This document shows positions 14,559 through 23,158 of a stretch of 64,000 bases of DNA, in pieces. The translations under genes were made by a program, and so were the position numbers. The DNA is taken from assembly GCA_023439505.1 (NCBI GenBank), contig JAEXNR010000007.1, positions 186,001 through 250,000 on the forward strand, written 5' to 3'. Each line of letters starts with the position of its first letter. Position 1 is the first letter of the stretch. The notes below the pieces were generated by a model, which was not told the DNA's origin, did not search any database, and was given only the letters and a program-made list of their open reading frames with translations. The stretch comes from Bacillota bacterium (GTDB taxonomy: Bacteria; Bacillota; Clostridia; Lachnospirales; Lachnospiraceae).

Positions 14559-17330
14559 TCAGAGTAATCCAAGTTTCATCTGCACCTCGTTGACAACCTT
14601 TCGCACTACATAGTTTGTATCTACAGTTGCTTTATTAATAATATATTTCAAAGTTTCGAAATCAATATCTTTTAGTAAATGAACATTCCTTAATATCTTG
14701 TTTTTTATGTAGACATTGTCTGAGTCCATTAACTTGACTAATTGATTGCATACAATATTCTTATTCCCAATGTTTCTCAATAATAAAAAAAGAATTTGGA
14801 CTGCATTCCATCGAATATCCAAGTCGGATTCAACACACCACCCTATCGTCTGTTGTAATATTATATGTTCTATCTGAATATCAGACAAGGCAGCGTTGTT
14901 AGCTTCTAGATAATTCAGAATTGCTGCACTAGCATTTCTATTTGACAGAATATCGTCTCCCATATCCGCCAATATATTAAGCAGCTCTACCGTTATGTCT
15001 TCGCCTAAGCAATTATACAAAAGAGAAATAGAAAACCTCAGATTTGTCTCGCTAAGGTTCGTCATCATCGAATAAGCGCTTTCTAGTTTATGCTTATTTA
15101 ATAATAATTCCTTTATCTTAGTTCTGTTACGCTCTTTAATGTTAGGTCGAGATTTTAATAGATAAACCAGTAATTCTATAGCATCCATTTTTGCATCAAT
15201 AGTCTGGTTCTCCCTTAATAACGTACCACTTGAAACTTCAAATGCAGAATCAATTAAGTCATTAGAAAAGTCTGCCATGCTTTGTTGCAAGATATTCTTG
15301 ATGGTAATATGTGGCCTATTTCCGCGACCAAAATATTTTCCATTTTTTCCTTGTTCTTCGTTATCATTTTGCACTTGATTTATAAACGATTTCAGAAAAT
15401 CAGGCATATCCGCGTTCTCTTCGATGGTTGTCTCCAAACGGTAAGTACCATTATAGAAATCAGGCATTTCATAAGCAATTAATCTATCCAGTTCTTCTGT
15501 TAGCTCCCTATGTTTTTTCCTAAGTGTAAATAGCGCTGCTTCTAGACTATAAATATGTGACCTTTCATCTGGATTTCGTACGATATTTATAATGACTTCC
15601 AATAGATTGGCTGTATTTTCTGGGGACACTTGGTCAAGATTTACGCATTTGCGAATCAGTTTAAATATTTCATCATAAAATCGACGTTTATTATTATGAA
15701 TACATTTACAAATGATTTCAACAAGTTGATCTTGTGAAATACGCAAATAGCTTCCCTCAAGGGCAGAAAATATGTGACTACCTATAACGACTGTCGATTT
15801 TTCATCTTCAACCCATTGGCAAATAAGCTCATATAATTCTGCCCATATAAGATTGAATTCTTTTTCATCCATATAATAGCTGGTAATTCTAAATGCTTCT
15901 AGTTTGGAAATAAACCGTTGATGAGCAATTGGTCTATTGTTTGCAAAAGAATAAATCTCATATGCATCGTCTCCATTCATTTTACAGAGTAAATCACCAA
16001 AGCATCGGATTATTCCATCAATTTCTTTTTGTTTTCTTTCAATAATTGTAGATTTCAAAAGCATTTTTTTTATGCTCCAATTTGAATACTTTGTTGCACA
16101 ATAGAAAGTAATGTATTTTATTTGCGAATATAATAATTGTATATGTGTGAGTGAACCGTTGTACATTGCTAATACATAGATTCCTGCAAGTAACTTAATA
16201 TGTTTACCCAAGCTGTGACCAAAAGTAATCGTATCGGGAGTCTGCATTTTATATTTAATTTCTTCTTCAATAATCCCCTCATAGTAGTTACTGTCAAACC
16301 TGTCCAATAATGGATAACAAATTAAAGTTTTACTATTATCCAGTTCGTTTTGATATTTTGGCTCAAACGAATACGTATTTTGGCTTTCTTTTAAGAATAC
16401 ATCTTGGTTTCGTAAGTCGATAAGAATATCTTTTATGAGCCATTCTGCTAGGTTGTTATGTTTTGCTATTTGTAAGGCTTCGTTCAACTTTTCAATACAA
16501 GCTTTTTGGTTACCGAAATAATATTCCTTGATAGCCTCGTATCGTATTTTTGTTACTGAGAAATACTGGGAGGTTTGATGTTTCTCCAACTCTGACAATA
16601 ATGAATTTAAGCTATTTTCATTGATGTTAGAACCTTCAAATAGTACTGGGAGAAAATCGGCACATAGTTTGTCAAAGTTCCCCATCTTTTTCTCTTCTTC
16701 AAATGGAAGTTCAAGAATCAACTTTGTAAAATATTCATAGCAACCGTCTATATTAGTAAGTAAATCTTTTTGTACAATACTGTCAGAATAAATAGATAAT
16801 TCAACACTTAACATATCAGCGGATTGCTCTGTCAATGATTCTTCATGCCATGTTAAGCGCCCTTTGCAGTAATGCTTATATATCATTACTAAATCATTAA
16901 TTAAATCAATTGCGCCTCTTTTAATAAGGTCTTTAAAGTCATGTATGGTTTCACTTTTTGCGTAGTTTGCGCCCTTCAAGCTTTTTTGCAATGGTGTTTC
17001 TGCCTTTGAGGATTGGTCGCAAAAATAGAAAAGGGATTTAATGCCATGCTTTTTAGCTGTATCAATTTCCTTTTGAACCCCTATCGGAACACCATCGCTA
17101 TTATCAATTAGGAATATGCATACATCGCAATCTTCTAATGCAAATGTATAGTGCTGACCCGCTGAAGTGGTAGAAGCCCCTTCAGATTCAAAGACATACG
17201 CTTTTGCAAAACCTGTTGATTCAATTAAAACTTTAAGTGCTTCACGTACGAAATTATATTTATGTTTTTCGGGCTCATTGCCACATGCAGAGCTTATGAA
17301 TATATTTATTTTTTGCTCAGGTATAATCAT
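14559..17330 (-). CDS. large DUF4062/TIR-like protein with helical-repeat body
   Basis: 923 aa, start fixed by AGGAGGTGTGAT before the ATG. The N-terminal 120 residues have the DUF4062-like alpha/beta pattern: INIFISSACG, then an acidic residue in the middle strand (YVFESEGAST), EDCDVCIFLIDNSDGVPIGVQKEIDTAKKHGIK, then a strand SLFYFC. This fold belongs to the wider TIR/SLOG/STING-associated Rossmannoid group seen in immune proteins. No P-loop is present. From about residue 190 to the end it is almost all alpha-helical: a TPR-like part (YFGNQKACIEKLNEALQIAKHNN) and C-terminal HEAT/ARM-like repeats (WNAVQILFLLLRNIGNK, KILRNVHLLKDID). The architecture resembles sensor-effector immune proteins, with a small N-terminal effector and a repeat sensor. 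It is alone in its transcript, flanked by accessory genes. A role in defence is inference. Confidence 0.7.
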   Translation of the reverse strand: MIIPEQKINIFISSACGNEPEKHKYNFVREALKVLIESTGFAKAYVFESEGASTTSAGQHYTFALEDCDVCIFLIDNSDGVPIGVQKEIDTAKKHGIKSLFYFCDQSSKAETPLQKSLKGANYAKSETIHDFKDLIKRGAIDLINDLVMIYKHYCKGRLTWHEESLTEQSADMLSVELSIYSDSIVQKDLLTNIDGCYEYFTKLILELPFEEEKKMGNFDKLCADFLPVLFEGSNINENSLNSLLSELEKHQTSQYFSVTKIRYEAIKEYYFGNQKACIEKLNEALQIAKHNNLAEWLIKDILIDLRNQDVFLKESQNTYSFEPKYQNELDNSKTLICYPLLDRFDSNYYEGIIEEEIKYKMQTPDTITFGHSLGKHIKLLAGIYVLAMYNGSLTHIQLLYSQIKYITFYCATKYSNWSIKKMLLKSTIIERKQKEIDGIIRCFGDLLCKMNGDDAYEIYSFANNRPIAHQRFISKLEAFRITSYYMDEKEFNLIWAELYELICQWVEDEKSTVVIGSHIFSALEGSYLRISQDQLVEIICKCIHNNKRRFYDEIFKLIRKCVNLDQVSPENTANLLEVIINIVRNPDERSHIYSLEAALFTLRKKHRELTEELDRLIAYEMPDFYNGTYRLETTIEENADMPDFLKSFINQVQNDNEEQGKNGKYFGRGNRPHITIKNILQQSMADFSNDLIDSAFEVSSGTLLRENQTIDAKMDAIELLVYLLKSRPNIKERNRTKIKELLLNKHKLESAYSMMTNLSETNLRFSISLLYNCLGEDITVELLNILADMGDDILSNRNASAAILNYLEANNAALSDIQIEHIILQQTIGWCVESDLDIRWNAVQILFLLLRNIGNKNIVCNQLVKLMDSDNVYIKNKILRNVHLLKDIDFETLKYIINKATVDTNYVVRKVVNEVQMKLGLL

Positions 17331-17413
17331 ATCACACCTCCTACCAAATTAAATTTAACATATAATTTAAAGCGGCTACCACTCATGCCGAAATATAGTA
17401 ACCAACAAAGACG

Positions 17414-17440
17414 ATGAAATGTGTTACCAATACATTTCAT
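17414..17440. promoter_or_regulatory. 9-bp inverted repeat upstream of the DUF4062 gene
   Basis: ATGAAATGT (17414-17422) and ACATTTCAT (17432-17440) match perfectly with a 9-bp centre, about 85 bp before the 923-aa gene. Candidate repressor site. Confidence 0.45.
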
Positions 17441-17964
17441 TTATTTAAAAATCTATCTTCATAGAAGTCTTGCTAAGTAAAAGGATCTTATATTCACAAT
17501 TTAAACCAATATAGAGTTGATATTCCCGGATCAGCATTACTACCATCGTTCTTATTAAACTTCCCATTATTGCTATAATAAGTAGTAAATTATTATCATT
17601 ATAATATTATACCATATTTTGTCATAAATAAAGTTAATTTTAATAATTTACCAAAAAATAAGGAACAGAGATAATTCTCCATTCCTTAGAAAACTTTATA
17701 ATTATGCATTATTCATTTTTTAATTTTATTCATTTTTCTATAATCTTATAGAATATTCAAAAGCACTGGAAATAAAGGGATTACTAAAGATATATTTCTT
17801 GTAATATAATTTTCTATAAATAGATTAAGATAAATATTGATTAATCAATTAATCTAAGTCATACATCCTTTTTTAATAAACAAAATATCTTAAATTTCTT
17901 CATGAGCTTTCCCCTTTGATGATTCCTCCAAGATAAGATTTCTTGTTTGATCCTGTATTCTCTC
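17441..17964. other. AT-rich intergenic region at the island edge
   Basis: No gene is seen on either strand. It includes a reverse-oriented copy of the recurrent ACTTCCCATTAT motif (17552-17563), very AT-rich low-complexity stretches near 17590-17640, a minus-strand terminator (17653-17687), and short inverted repeats of TAGATTAA near 17821-17856. It marks the end of the accessory run. Confidence 0.55.
17653..17687 (-). terminator. rho-independent terminator on the minus strand
   Basis: 12-bp imperfect stem (10 of 12 paired) between 17660-17671 and 17676-17687 with a TAAT loop; on the minus strand it is followed by ATTTTTT. It would end transcripts coming from the epimerase-like gene, about 280 bp away. 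Confidence 0.6.
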
Positions 17965-18843
17965 CTATAAAACCTGAAGGTGATAGGAAAGTATTTTTTC
18001 CTCCCCTTGCCCTAATATGATACTATATGGCTTATCTCTAAGTTCTTCCCCATCCTCCTCGAAGGCTGGAAGACCATGCCAGGGTTCCAGACAAAGATAA
18101 GGAGCCTGCTTTTTACCCATCGTCCATAAAGCCAAAACAGGAAAGCCCTCAAAAGTATAACCCACTCCTATTTTGCCTGCAGGATTAATTAGCTTTAGGG
18201 TGTGTTCCGATATCTGATTGAATATTATTGGCCCCTCTTTAAACAAATCATAACTGAGTGTAAAATGGTCCTCTTTTTCCAGGAACGAATATTCTGATGC
18301 TGTCTTGACTGGATCATCGCTGACAGGACAAAAGGCCTTTAAAGAAACCGGCCGTTCAAATTGAATTTGATATTCATTAAAGGATTCTCCCTCTATAATT
18401 GGGCATCTGATTCCCGTATGCCCCCCCACACAAAAAGGCATCTCTTCTTTGCCTTCATTAACGACCCGGTAAGTCGTAGTAAATCCCTCTGTCTGTAAGG
18501 TATGCGTCACATAAAAAGAAAAAGAAAATGGATACTTTTGATAGGTTTCTTCTGTATCCTTTAGCAAAAAGGTTACGGCTGCTTTTGTCTGCTCCACTAC
18601 CTCATAGGAACTATTTCTGGCAAATCCATGCTTTTCCATAAAATAGCACCTGCCGTTAATTCTGGTTACTTGATTTTTCAAAGTACCGATTATTGGAAAC
18701 AGGTGGGGAGAACGCCCCACCCAATAGGCTTCATCACCGCCCCATAAATATTCCAGTCCGTTTTTATCCTTCAGCGAAATCAATTCTCCTCCGTACGTAT
18801 CAGCAATCCCTTGAAAAAAACCATTTTCTAATTGAATCAGCAT
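17965..18843 (-). CDS. aldose 1-epimerase family protein (LacX-like)
   Basis: 292 aa from ATG 18843, chosen because AGGGGGATAAGC precedes it. Members interconvert anomers of aldoses or act on related sugars. Key pattern: GGELISLKDKNGLEYLWGGDEAYWVGRSPHLFPIIG near the N-terminus, a conserved HGFARN (about 92), GGHTGIRCP (about 158, catalytic-type His) and CLEPWHGLPAFE near the C-terminus (the Glu/His region). It is the last gene of the catabolic run, 43 bp after the HExxH gene. It suggests a carbohydrate or sugar-like substrate for the operon. Confidence 0.87.
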   Translation of the reverse strand: MLIQLENGFFQGIADTYGGELISLKDKNGLEYLWGGDEAYWVGRSPHLFPIIGTLKNQVTRINGRCYFMEKHGFARNSSYEVVEQTKAAVTFLLKDTEETYQKYPFSFSFYVTHTLQTEGFTTTYRVVNEGKEEMPFCVGGHTGIRCPIIEGESFNEYQIQFERPVSLKAFCPVSDDPVKTASEYSFLEKEDHFTLSYDLFKEGPIIFNQISEHTLKLINPAGKIGVGYTFEGFPVLALWTMGKKQAPYLCLEPWHGLPAFEEDGEELRDKPYSIILGQGEEKILSYHLQVL

Positions 18844-18886
18844 GCTTATCCCCCTTTTTTCCTGTTTTGAATTGTTACTTATCTGC

Positions 18887-19558
18887 TCAAAGCACCGGCT
18901 TCTCAAGAATTTTTTCGTAACTTCGAATCATATCAAAAAAAAGCTCCTGCTTCATCTGTCCGGAATTAATCAGATAGATATAATCATAGATGTTTGGCAG
19001 TTCCTCTATTTGCAACAATTCCTTTGCAAAAGCATGTGCTGCAATCTCACTGCACCGGTTGATACTTCTTTCTATTTTTAGGCCAAATACCTGTAATGGA
19101 ATGATTTTGGGTAGTATCTCAGATACAAATCGATTTTGTTGGTATTCCAGACAATGAAAGAATTCATGACTCAAATGAATCCGAAGGGCATCCTGATAGG
19201 AAATCTGCTTTCTGCCAGCAAATTTGCTGTTTTTCGCCAGGTTGTCCAATGAACCTTCATAAATCCAAATTTTTGTCTGCTTTTGACTCATCTCTACCTG
19301 CGCGCGAAACGATACGCCGTACGTTTTTTTGCTTTCTTTTATAAACTCAATTTCGACCCCACTTGCTTTACAAACTTCAATGATATCCATTCCATTATAA
19401 GACTGGGCAGCACTTTTACCAATCTCTAGCGATTCTTCAATATAAAAGCGAACCTTGTCCTTTGGTATCTTATGATACTGTAAATCATTTGTGAGTTCGC
19501 ATAACCCCAATACTTCATCTCGAATCATACCTGCGCTCCTTACAACCTCTGTCATCAT
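18887..19558 (-). CDS. HExxH metalloprotease-like protein of the hydantoinase operon
   Basis: 223 aa. A zinc-type HEFFH motif (about residue 132, within LRIHLSHEFFHCLEY) is followed 35-40 residues later by NRCSEIAAHAFAKELL, the spacing seen in ImmA/IrrE-type (DUF955) peptidases. There is no DNA-binding domain. The ATG overlaps the TGA of the upstream HyuA-like gene (ATGATGA), so the two are translationally coupled. That tight coupling suggests a maturation or hydrolase role for the same pathway; the substrate is unknown. Alternative: a domesticated peptidase fold acting as an amidohydrolase. Confidence 0.65.
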   Translation of the reverse strand: MMTEVVRSAGMIRDEVLGLCELTNDLQYHKIPKDKVRFYIEESLEIGKSAAQSYNGMDIIEVCKASGVEIEFIKESKKTYGVSFRAQVEMSQKQTKIWIYEGSLDNLAKNSKFAGRKQISYQDALRIHLSHEFFHCLEYQQNRFVSEILPKIIPLQVFGLKIERSINRCSEIAAHAFAKELLQIEELPNIYDYIYLINSGQMKQELFFDMIRSYEKILEKPVL

Positions 19559-21690
19559 TTATATGCTACTGCAATGATCTCTTCCTGCTCGGATAGTGCC
19601 TCTGTTTCCAGATCCAGTATGGAATACAGTTGATCAGCTGTTTGCATTCCCGTTAGATCCAGCATCTTCTCACGATAAAATACATATACTTTTGGGATGG
19701 TAGCATTTGCATCAGAATAGATGGTGTGTTCATCCAAAAAGCTGTTAAAAGAAGAAGGTCTATTCCCTTTTTTATAAAGTAAGCCAAAGGCTTTATCTTT
19801 CTTTAATCGAACCACGCCCTCTCTGTCAATGACGCAGATGCTTTCTTTATTGGCTGGAATGATTCCAAAAATTCTTTTCTTGACAGTTGCTTTATATACA
19901 TTCCATCTGCCTGTCTCCATGAGAAACTGTGTTTCCTTTTTTTCTGCTCCTAATGCTTCCGCCGAAATTTTTTGTAATTCTTCTTTAGCTAATGCCTGAC
20001 TACTTAAATCTTTTTGTCTCAATTCCGTAGCTCCTGTGGCGATTGCTCTTAATATATTTTTCTGAGTATCAATTTCTATCGAAACATCTACCGTATCTTC
20101 CTGTGCACCGGACTGTACAATTTTTTCGATTACTTCCATTCTGATTTTTTTAATATCATCTTCCGTGGGGTTTACGATTGTACGTTCCATCTGCTCTCTA
20201 ACCATAGCTAATGCTACGCCGATGGTGGAGATGTAGGGTGCATTTTTTGCTAATTTCCATTTAAAGCCCATACGCTCTGCCAGTGCATTGACCACTACAG
20301 TACCGCTTCCGCCGCCTCCCACCAGAGTAATAAATTTACGATCCAACTCGTATTCCTGAATTAAATCGTTTACCACTGCAGCCAATTTTTTCATAGCCAG
20401 ATCCATAACCTGCTTCGCGGCTTCTTCTGCCGATAGTCCCAGGTATTCTCCCAATACCTTCCATGCCACCTTGGTGGGATTTTCATTTCCCTTTGCGTAA
20501 TCTCCCTCTGGAATGTATCCCAAAAGGTTGGCTGCACCTGCCAGCGTATAGGAATAACAATTACCATCTTTTGCCAAGATCAGGACATACTCACAAGGAT
20601 CATCTTTTCTGGGGCTTACGAATTTAACTTCTCCGTCTTCTATGGCTTCGTCTTTTTGGAAACACTCATATTCCACACCTGCAATATGTGCGCTTCTCGG
20701 TCCGATATCTACGATTTTTTTATCTTTCAGACGAATCATACTACCACCGGCAACACCAAGAGTTCTTACGTCTAAAGACTGCAGATATGTCTTATGACCG
20801 CCAACCTGGGCATACTTGATCATAACCTTACCGTTTTTGATGACGGAAATATCAACACTGGTTCCACCTACTTCAAAAAAGATACCGTCCGATATTTTCT
20901 CATACATCAAAACGCCCGCTACTCCGGCTGCCAAACCAGACAGCATCGTAAGGATGGGCCTTTTTCGAACTTCATTTATACTCATAACACCACCGTCGCA
21001 CCGCATAATCATCAAGTTCGATTGAATTTTCATATCCAATACTGCTTGTTCTGTCATATTGGCTGTTTCCATCATTTTGGGTATCAGACTTGCATTGACT
21101 ACCGCTGTTCTGGTTCTCATCTTGAGGCCGTACAATTGGGAGATCTCATGTCCCCCCGTAAAATACAGTTTTCTATCTTCTGCTTTTTTCATGATCATCA
21201 ATTCTGCTGAGGGATCATCCACACTATATGCTCCCGAAGCAACGATGACATCTGATTTTCTGCCAAGTAACGTATCAATTGCTGTATCAGCGCTTTCCTC
21301 TGACAGCTCCTTCGTATCCAGGAAGACATGCTCTGTGTGCAGATATTTACTGGGTGCCAGTTCAATTCTCTCTACATTGGTCTCCACTTTAGCACTTCTT
21401 GCATCTAATCCGGTTCCCATTCCGATGACTCCTACGGAAGCCACATCACCTTCTAACAGTGCATTGGTCGCCTGCGTCGTCCCATGCGCTATGAATACTA
21501 CGTCCTCTGGCGAAATATTATTTTCATTCATCAATTCAGAAATAATTTTCACGATTCCGATTGCAACACCCTCTTTGTGGGTAGTTGGTATCTTTCTTTT
21601 AGCAATAACATCATACGTTGCATTATCAATGATTACCGCATCTGTAAACGTACCTCCTACATCGATTCCTATCCTGACTTTCTTTCCCAT
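19555..21690 (-). CDS. hydantoinase/oxoprolinase family protein, A-subunit type (HyuA-like)
   Basis: 711 aa, normal for HyuA. The family performs ATP-dependent opening of hydantoin or 5-oxoproline rings or carboxylation of ketones; it has an actin/Hsp70-type ATPase fold. Visible: IGIDVGGTFTDAVIID (residues 7-22, phosphate 1), FIAHGTTQATNALLEGDV (about 65-82), FFEVGGTSVDISVI (about 272, phosphate 2) and TLVGGGGSGTVV (about 460, adenosine site). The usual partner HyuB (about 500-600 aa) is absent from the window. It follows the permease gene by 160 bp, with a stable hairpin between them. Confidence 0.9.
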   Translation of the reverse strand: MGKKVRIGIDVGGTFTDAVIIDNATYDVIAKRKIPTTHKEGVAIGIVKIISELMNENNISPEDVVFIAHGTTQATNALLEGDVASVGVIGMGTGLDARSAKVETNVERIELAPSKYLHTEHVFLDTKELSEESADTAIDTLLGRKSDVIVASGAYSVDDPSAELMIMKKAEDRKLYFTGGHEISQLYGLKMRTRTAVVNASLIPKMMETANMTEQAVLDMKIQSNLMIMRCDGGVMSINEVRKRPILTMLSGLAAGVAGVLMYEKISDGIFFEVGGTSVDISVIKNGKVMIKYAQVGGHKTYLQSLDVRTLGVAGGSMIRLKDKKIVDIGPRSAHIAGVEYECFQKDEAIEDGEVKFVSPRKDDPCEYVLILAKDGNCYSYTLAGAANLLGYIPEGDYAKGNENPTKVAWKVLGEYLGLSAEEAAKQVMDLAMKKLAAVVNDLIQEYELDRKFITLVGGGGSGTVVVNALAERMGFKWKLAKNAPYISTIGVALAMVREQMERTIVNPTEDDIKKIRMEVIEKIVQSGAQEDTVDVSIEIDTQKNILRAIATGATELRQKDLSSQALAKEELQKISAEALGAEKKETQFLMETGRWNVYKATVKKRIFGIIPANKESICVIDREGVVRLKKDKAFGLLYKKGNRPSSFNSFLDEHTIYSDANATIPKVYVFYREKMLDLTGMQTADQLYSILDLETEALSEQEEIIAVAYK

Positions 21691-21802
21691 GTAAGCACCT
21701 CTTTCAATTGTAATCCTTTAAGTTTATTTTCAATCTATATAAAGTTCCTTGTTTTCTAATTTAAATAAAACGGTTGAGTAATCCAGCTCTGATTTGAAGT
21801 GA

Positions 21803-21835
21803 GGGCTGCGAAATTCTGTTAGATTTACGCAGCCC
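21803..21835 (-). promoter_or_regulatory. intercistronic hairpin between permease and hydantoinase genes
   Basis: GGGCTGCG and CGCAGCCC perfect 8-bp arms, extended to 12 bp with one bulge, no T-run on either side. More likely an mRNA processing or stabilising element than a terminator. Confidence 0.5.
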
Positions 21836-21849
21836 AGACTAAAGATTTA

Positions 21850-23127
21850 TTATAATGAAATAAGAAAACTTGCTACGATCAGTCCTACGAAAGTAGAAAC
21901 CATAATCCATAAAATATTCTTTTTCGTGAATTCATTCACGTCTATTTTGGTAAAGTCAGCAATCCAAACATTGTGTGAGTTTGTTGGGTCACATACAGCC
22001 TGTACATTAGAATCAAGTCGCAATGCCACCATTGCTGCAACAGGATTCATACCACTGGCAGCCAGTAATGCTACGATTCCGCTTCCTAATCCCCAGACAT
22101 TTAACGGTCCACGATAAATTGCCAAGGGTGACAATAATCCAAAAATTAAAATAAATGTAATACTATTGGTGGGAATGATTGCATTTACAAGTGGAGCTAA
22201 TATATTGGAAACTTCGGTTGCCGTTACTGCTTTTAATACCATACCAATCCCAATCATAAGCCCTGCTGCTCCGGCAGTTTCCTGAATTCCCTCTACAAAA
22301 GAGCTGGAAACTACCTGCACTACATTTTTAGGAGTAGAAAGGATTAAAGTTACAATGATACCGATGATAATGGAAGAAATCAATGGTAAATGCCATACAA
22401 AAACCAATACAACGGGAATAATCGGGCTTAATAAAGCAATTGCTCTTACATTTTTTTCAGCTGCCAAATCATTAGAAGAAGGCATAGCCCAGGCCTTTTT
22501 TGTCTTTTTGCTGAATTTTGTGAAGTAAAGAATCATTGCCAGCCCTACAATAATCAAAGGAATTCCGCAGAGTAAAGAATAAGAAGTAACCTGGTCCTGT
22601 GTTAATCCTAATACATCAATATAGACCGCTAAGGTACTTACACTAAAAGTAACTCCGATTCCGTTAGCCAGCAGAAGTACAGTTCCGGCAACCAAAGGGC
22701 TTAACCCTGCACTGATCATAATTGGTATGATAATAGTACCAACTAAGATAACCATACCAAGTCCATTGGAGGCTGCAAATATCACGGAACAGACAACCAG
22801 AAATGCCAGTGCAATGGGTAATGGCTTATCTCCTGCCATTTCTGCTGCTTTACGAATAATAGTTTTCGTTACGCCAACCTTTGACAATACTTTACCAAAA
22901 AAACCTCCAAAAAATAAACCTGCAATTGCGGTACTCATTCTCATGGAGCCAGCTTCAATGACATCTTTCGTGATGCTAAATTCCCCACCTGTAAAACGAA
23001 TTCCCGCAATTAGGGCAATGCCAATTGCCAGAATCGGTAAGGCCAGAATCGTTGGCAGCTTTCGTGTCATCATAAGAACTACCATGATAAGAAAAAGTCC
23101 CATAATACTAATAATTTGTAACGTCAT
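21850..23127 (-). CDS. ion-transporter superfamily permease (GntP/CitMHS-like)
   Basis: 425 aa, about 11-12 hydrophobic helices over its whole length. The N-terminal pattern LPTILALPILAIGIALIAGI and a central re-entrant-like GIGVTFSVSTLAVYIDVLGL, plus a repeat of the same layout in the C-terminal half (PLAIYRGPLNVWGLGSGIVALL, then DSNVQAVCDPTNSHNVW), fit IT-superfamily uptake carriers for organic anions. It lies between the FAD oxidoreductase and HyuA-like genes in one direction and most likely imports the operon's substrate. The exact substrate is unknown. Confidence 0.82.
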   Translation of the reverse strand: MTLQIISIMGLFLIMVVLMMTRKLPTILALPILAIGIALIAGIRFTGGEFSITKDVIEAGSMRMSTAIAGLFFGGFFGKVLSKVGVTKTIIRKAAEMAGDKPLPIALAFLVVCSVIFAASNGLGMVILVGTIIIPIMISAGLSPLVAGTVLLLANGIGVTFSVSTLAVYIDVLGLTQDQVTSYSLLCGIPLIIVGLAMILYFTKFSKKTKKAWAMPSSNDLAAEKNVRAIALLSPIIPVVLVFVWHLPLISSIIIGIIVTLILSTPKNVVQVVSSSFVEGIQETAGAAGLMIGIGMVLKAVTATEVSNILAPLVNAIIPTNSITFILIFGLLSPLAIYRGPLNVWGLGSGIVALLAASGMNPVAAMVALRLDSNVQAVCDPTNSHNVWIADFTKIDVNEFTKKNILWIMVSTFVGLIVASFLISL

Positions 23128-23158
23128 AAAAAATCCTCCTCTACTAAGTTTCGCGTTG

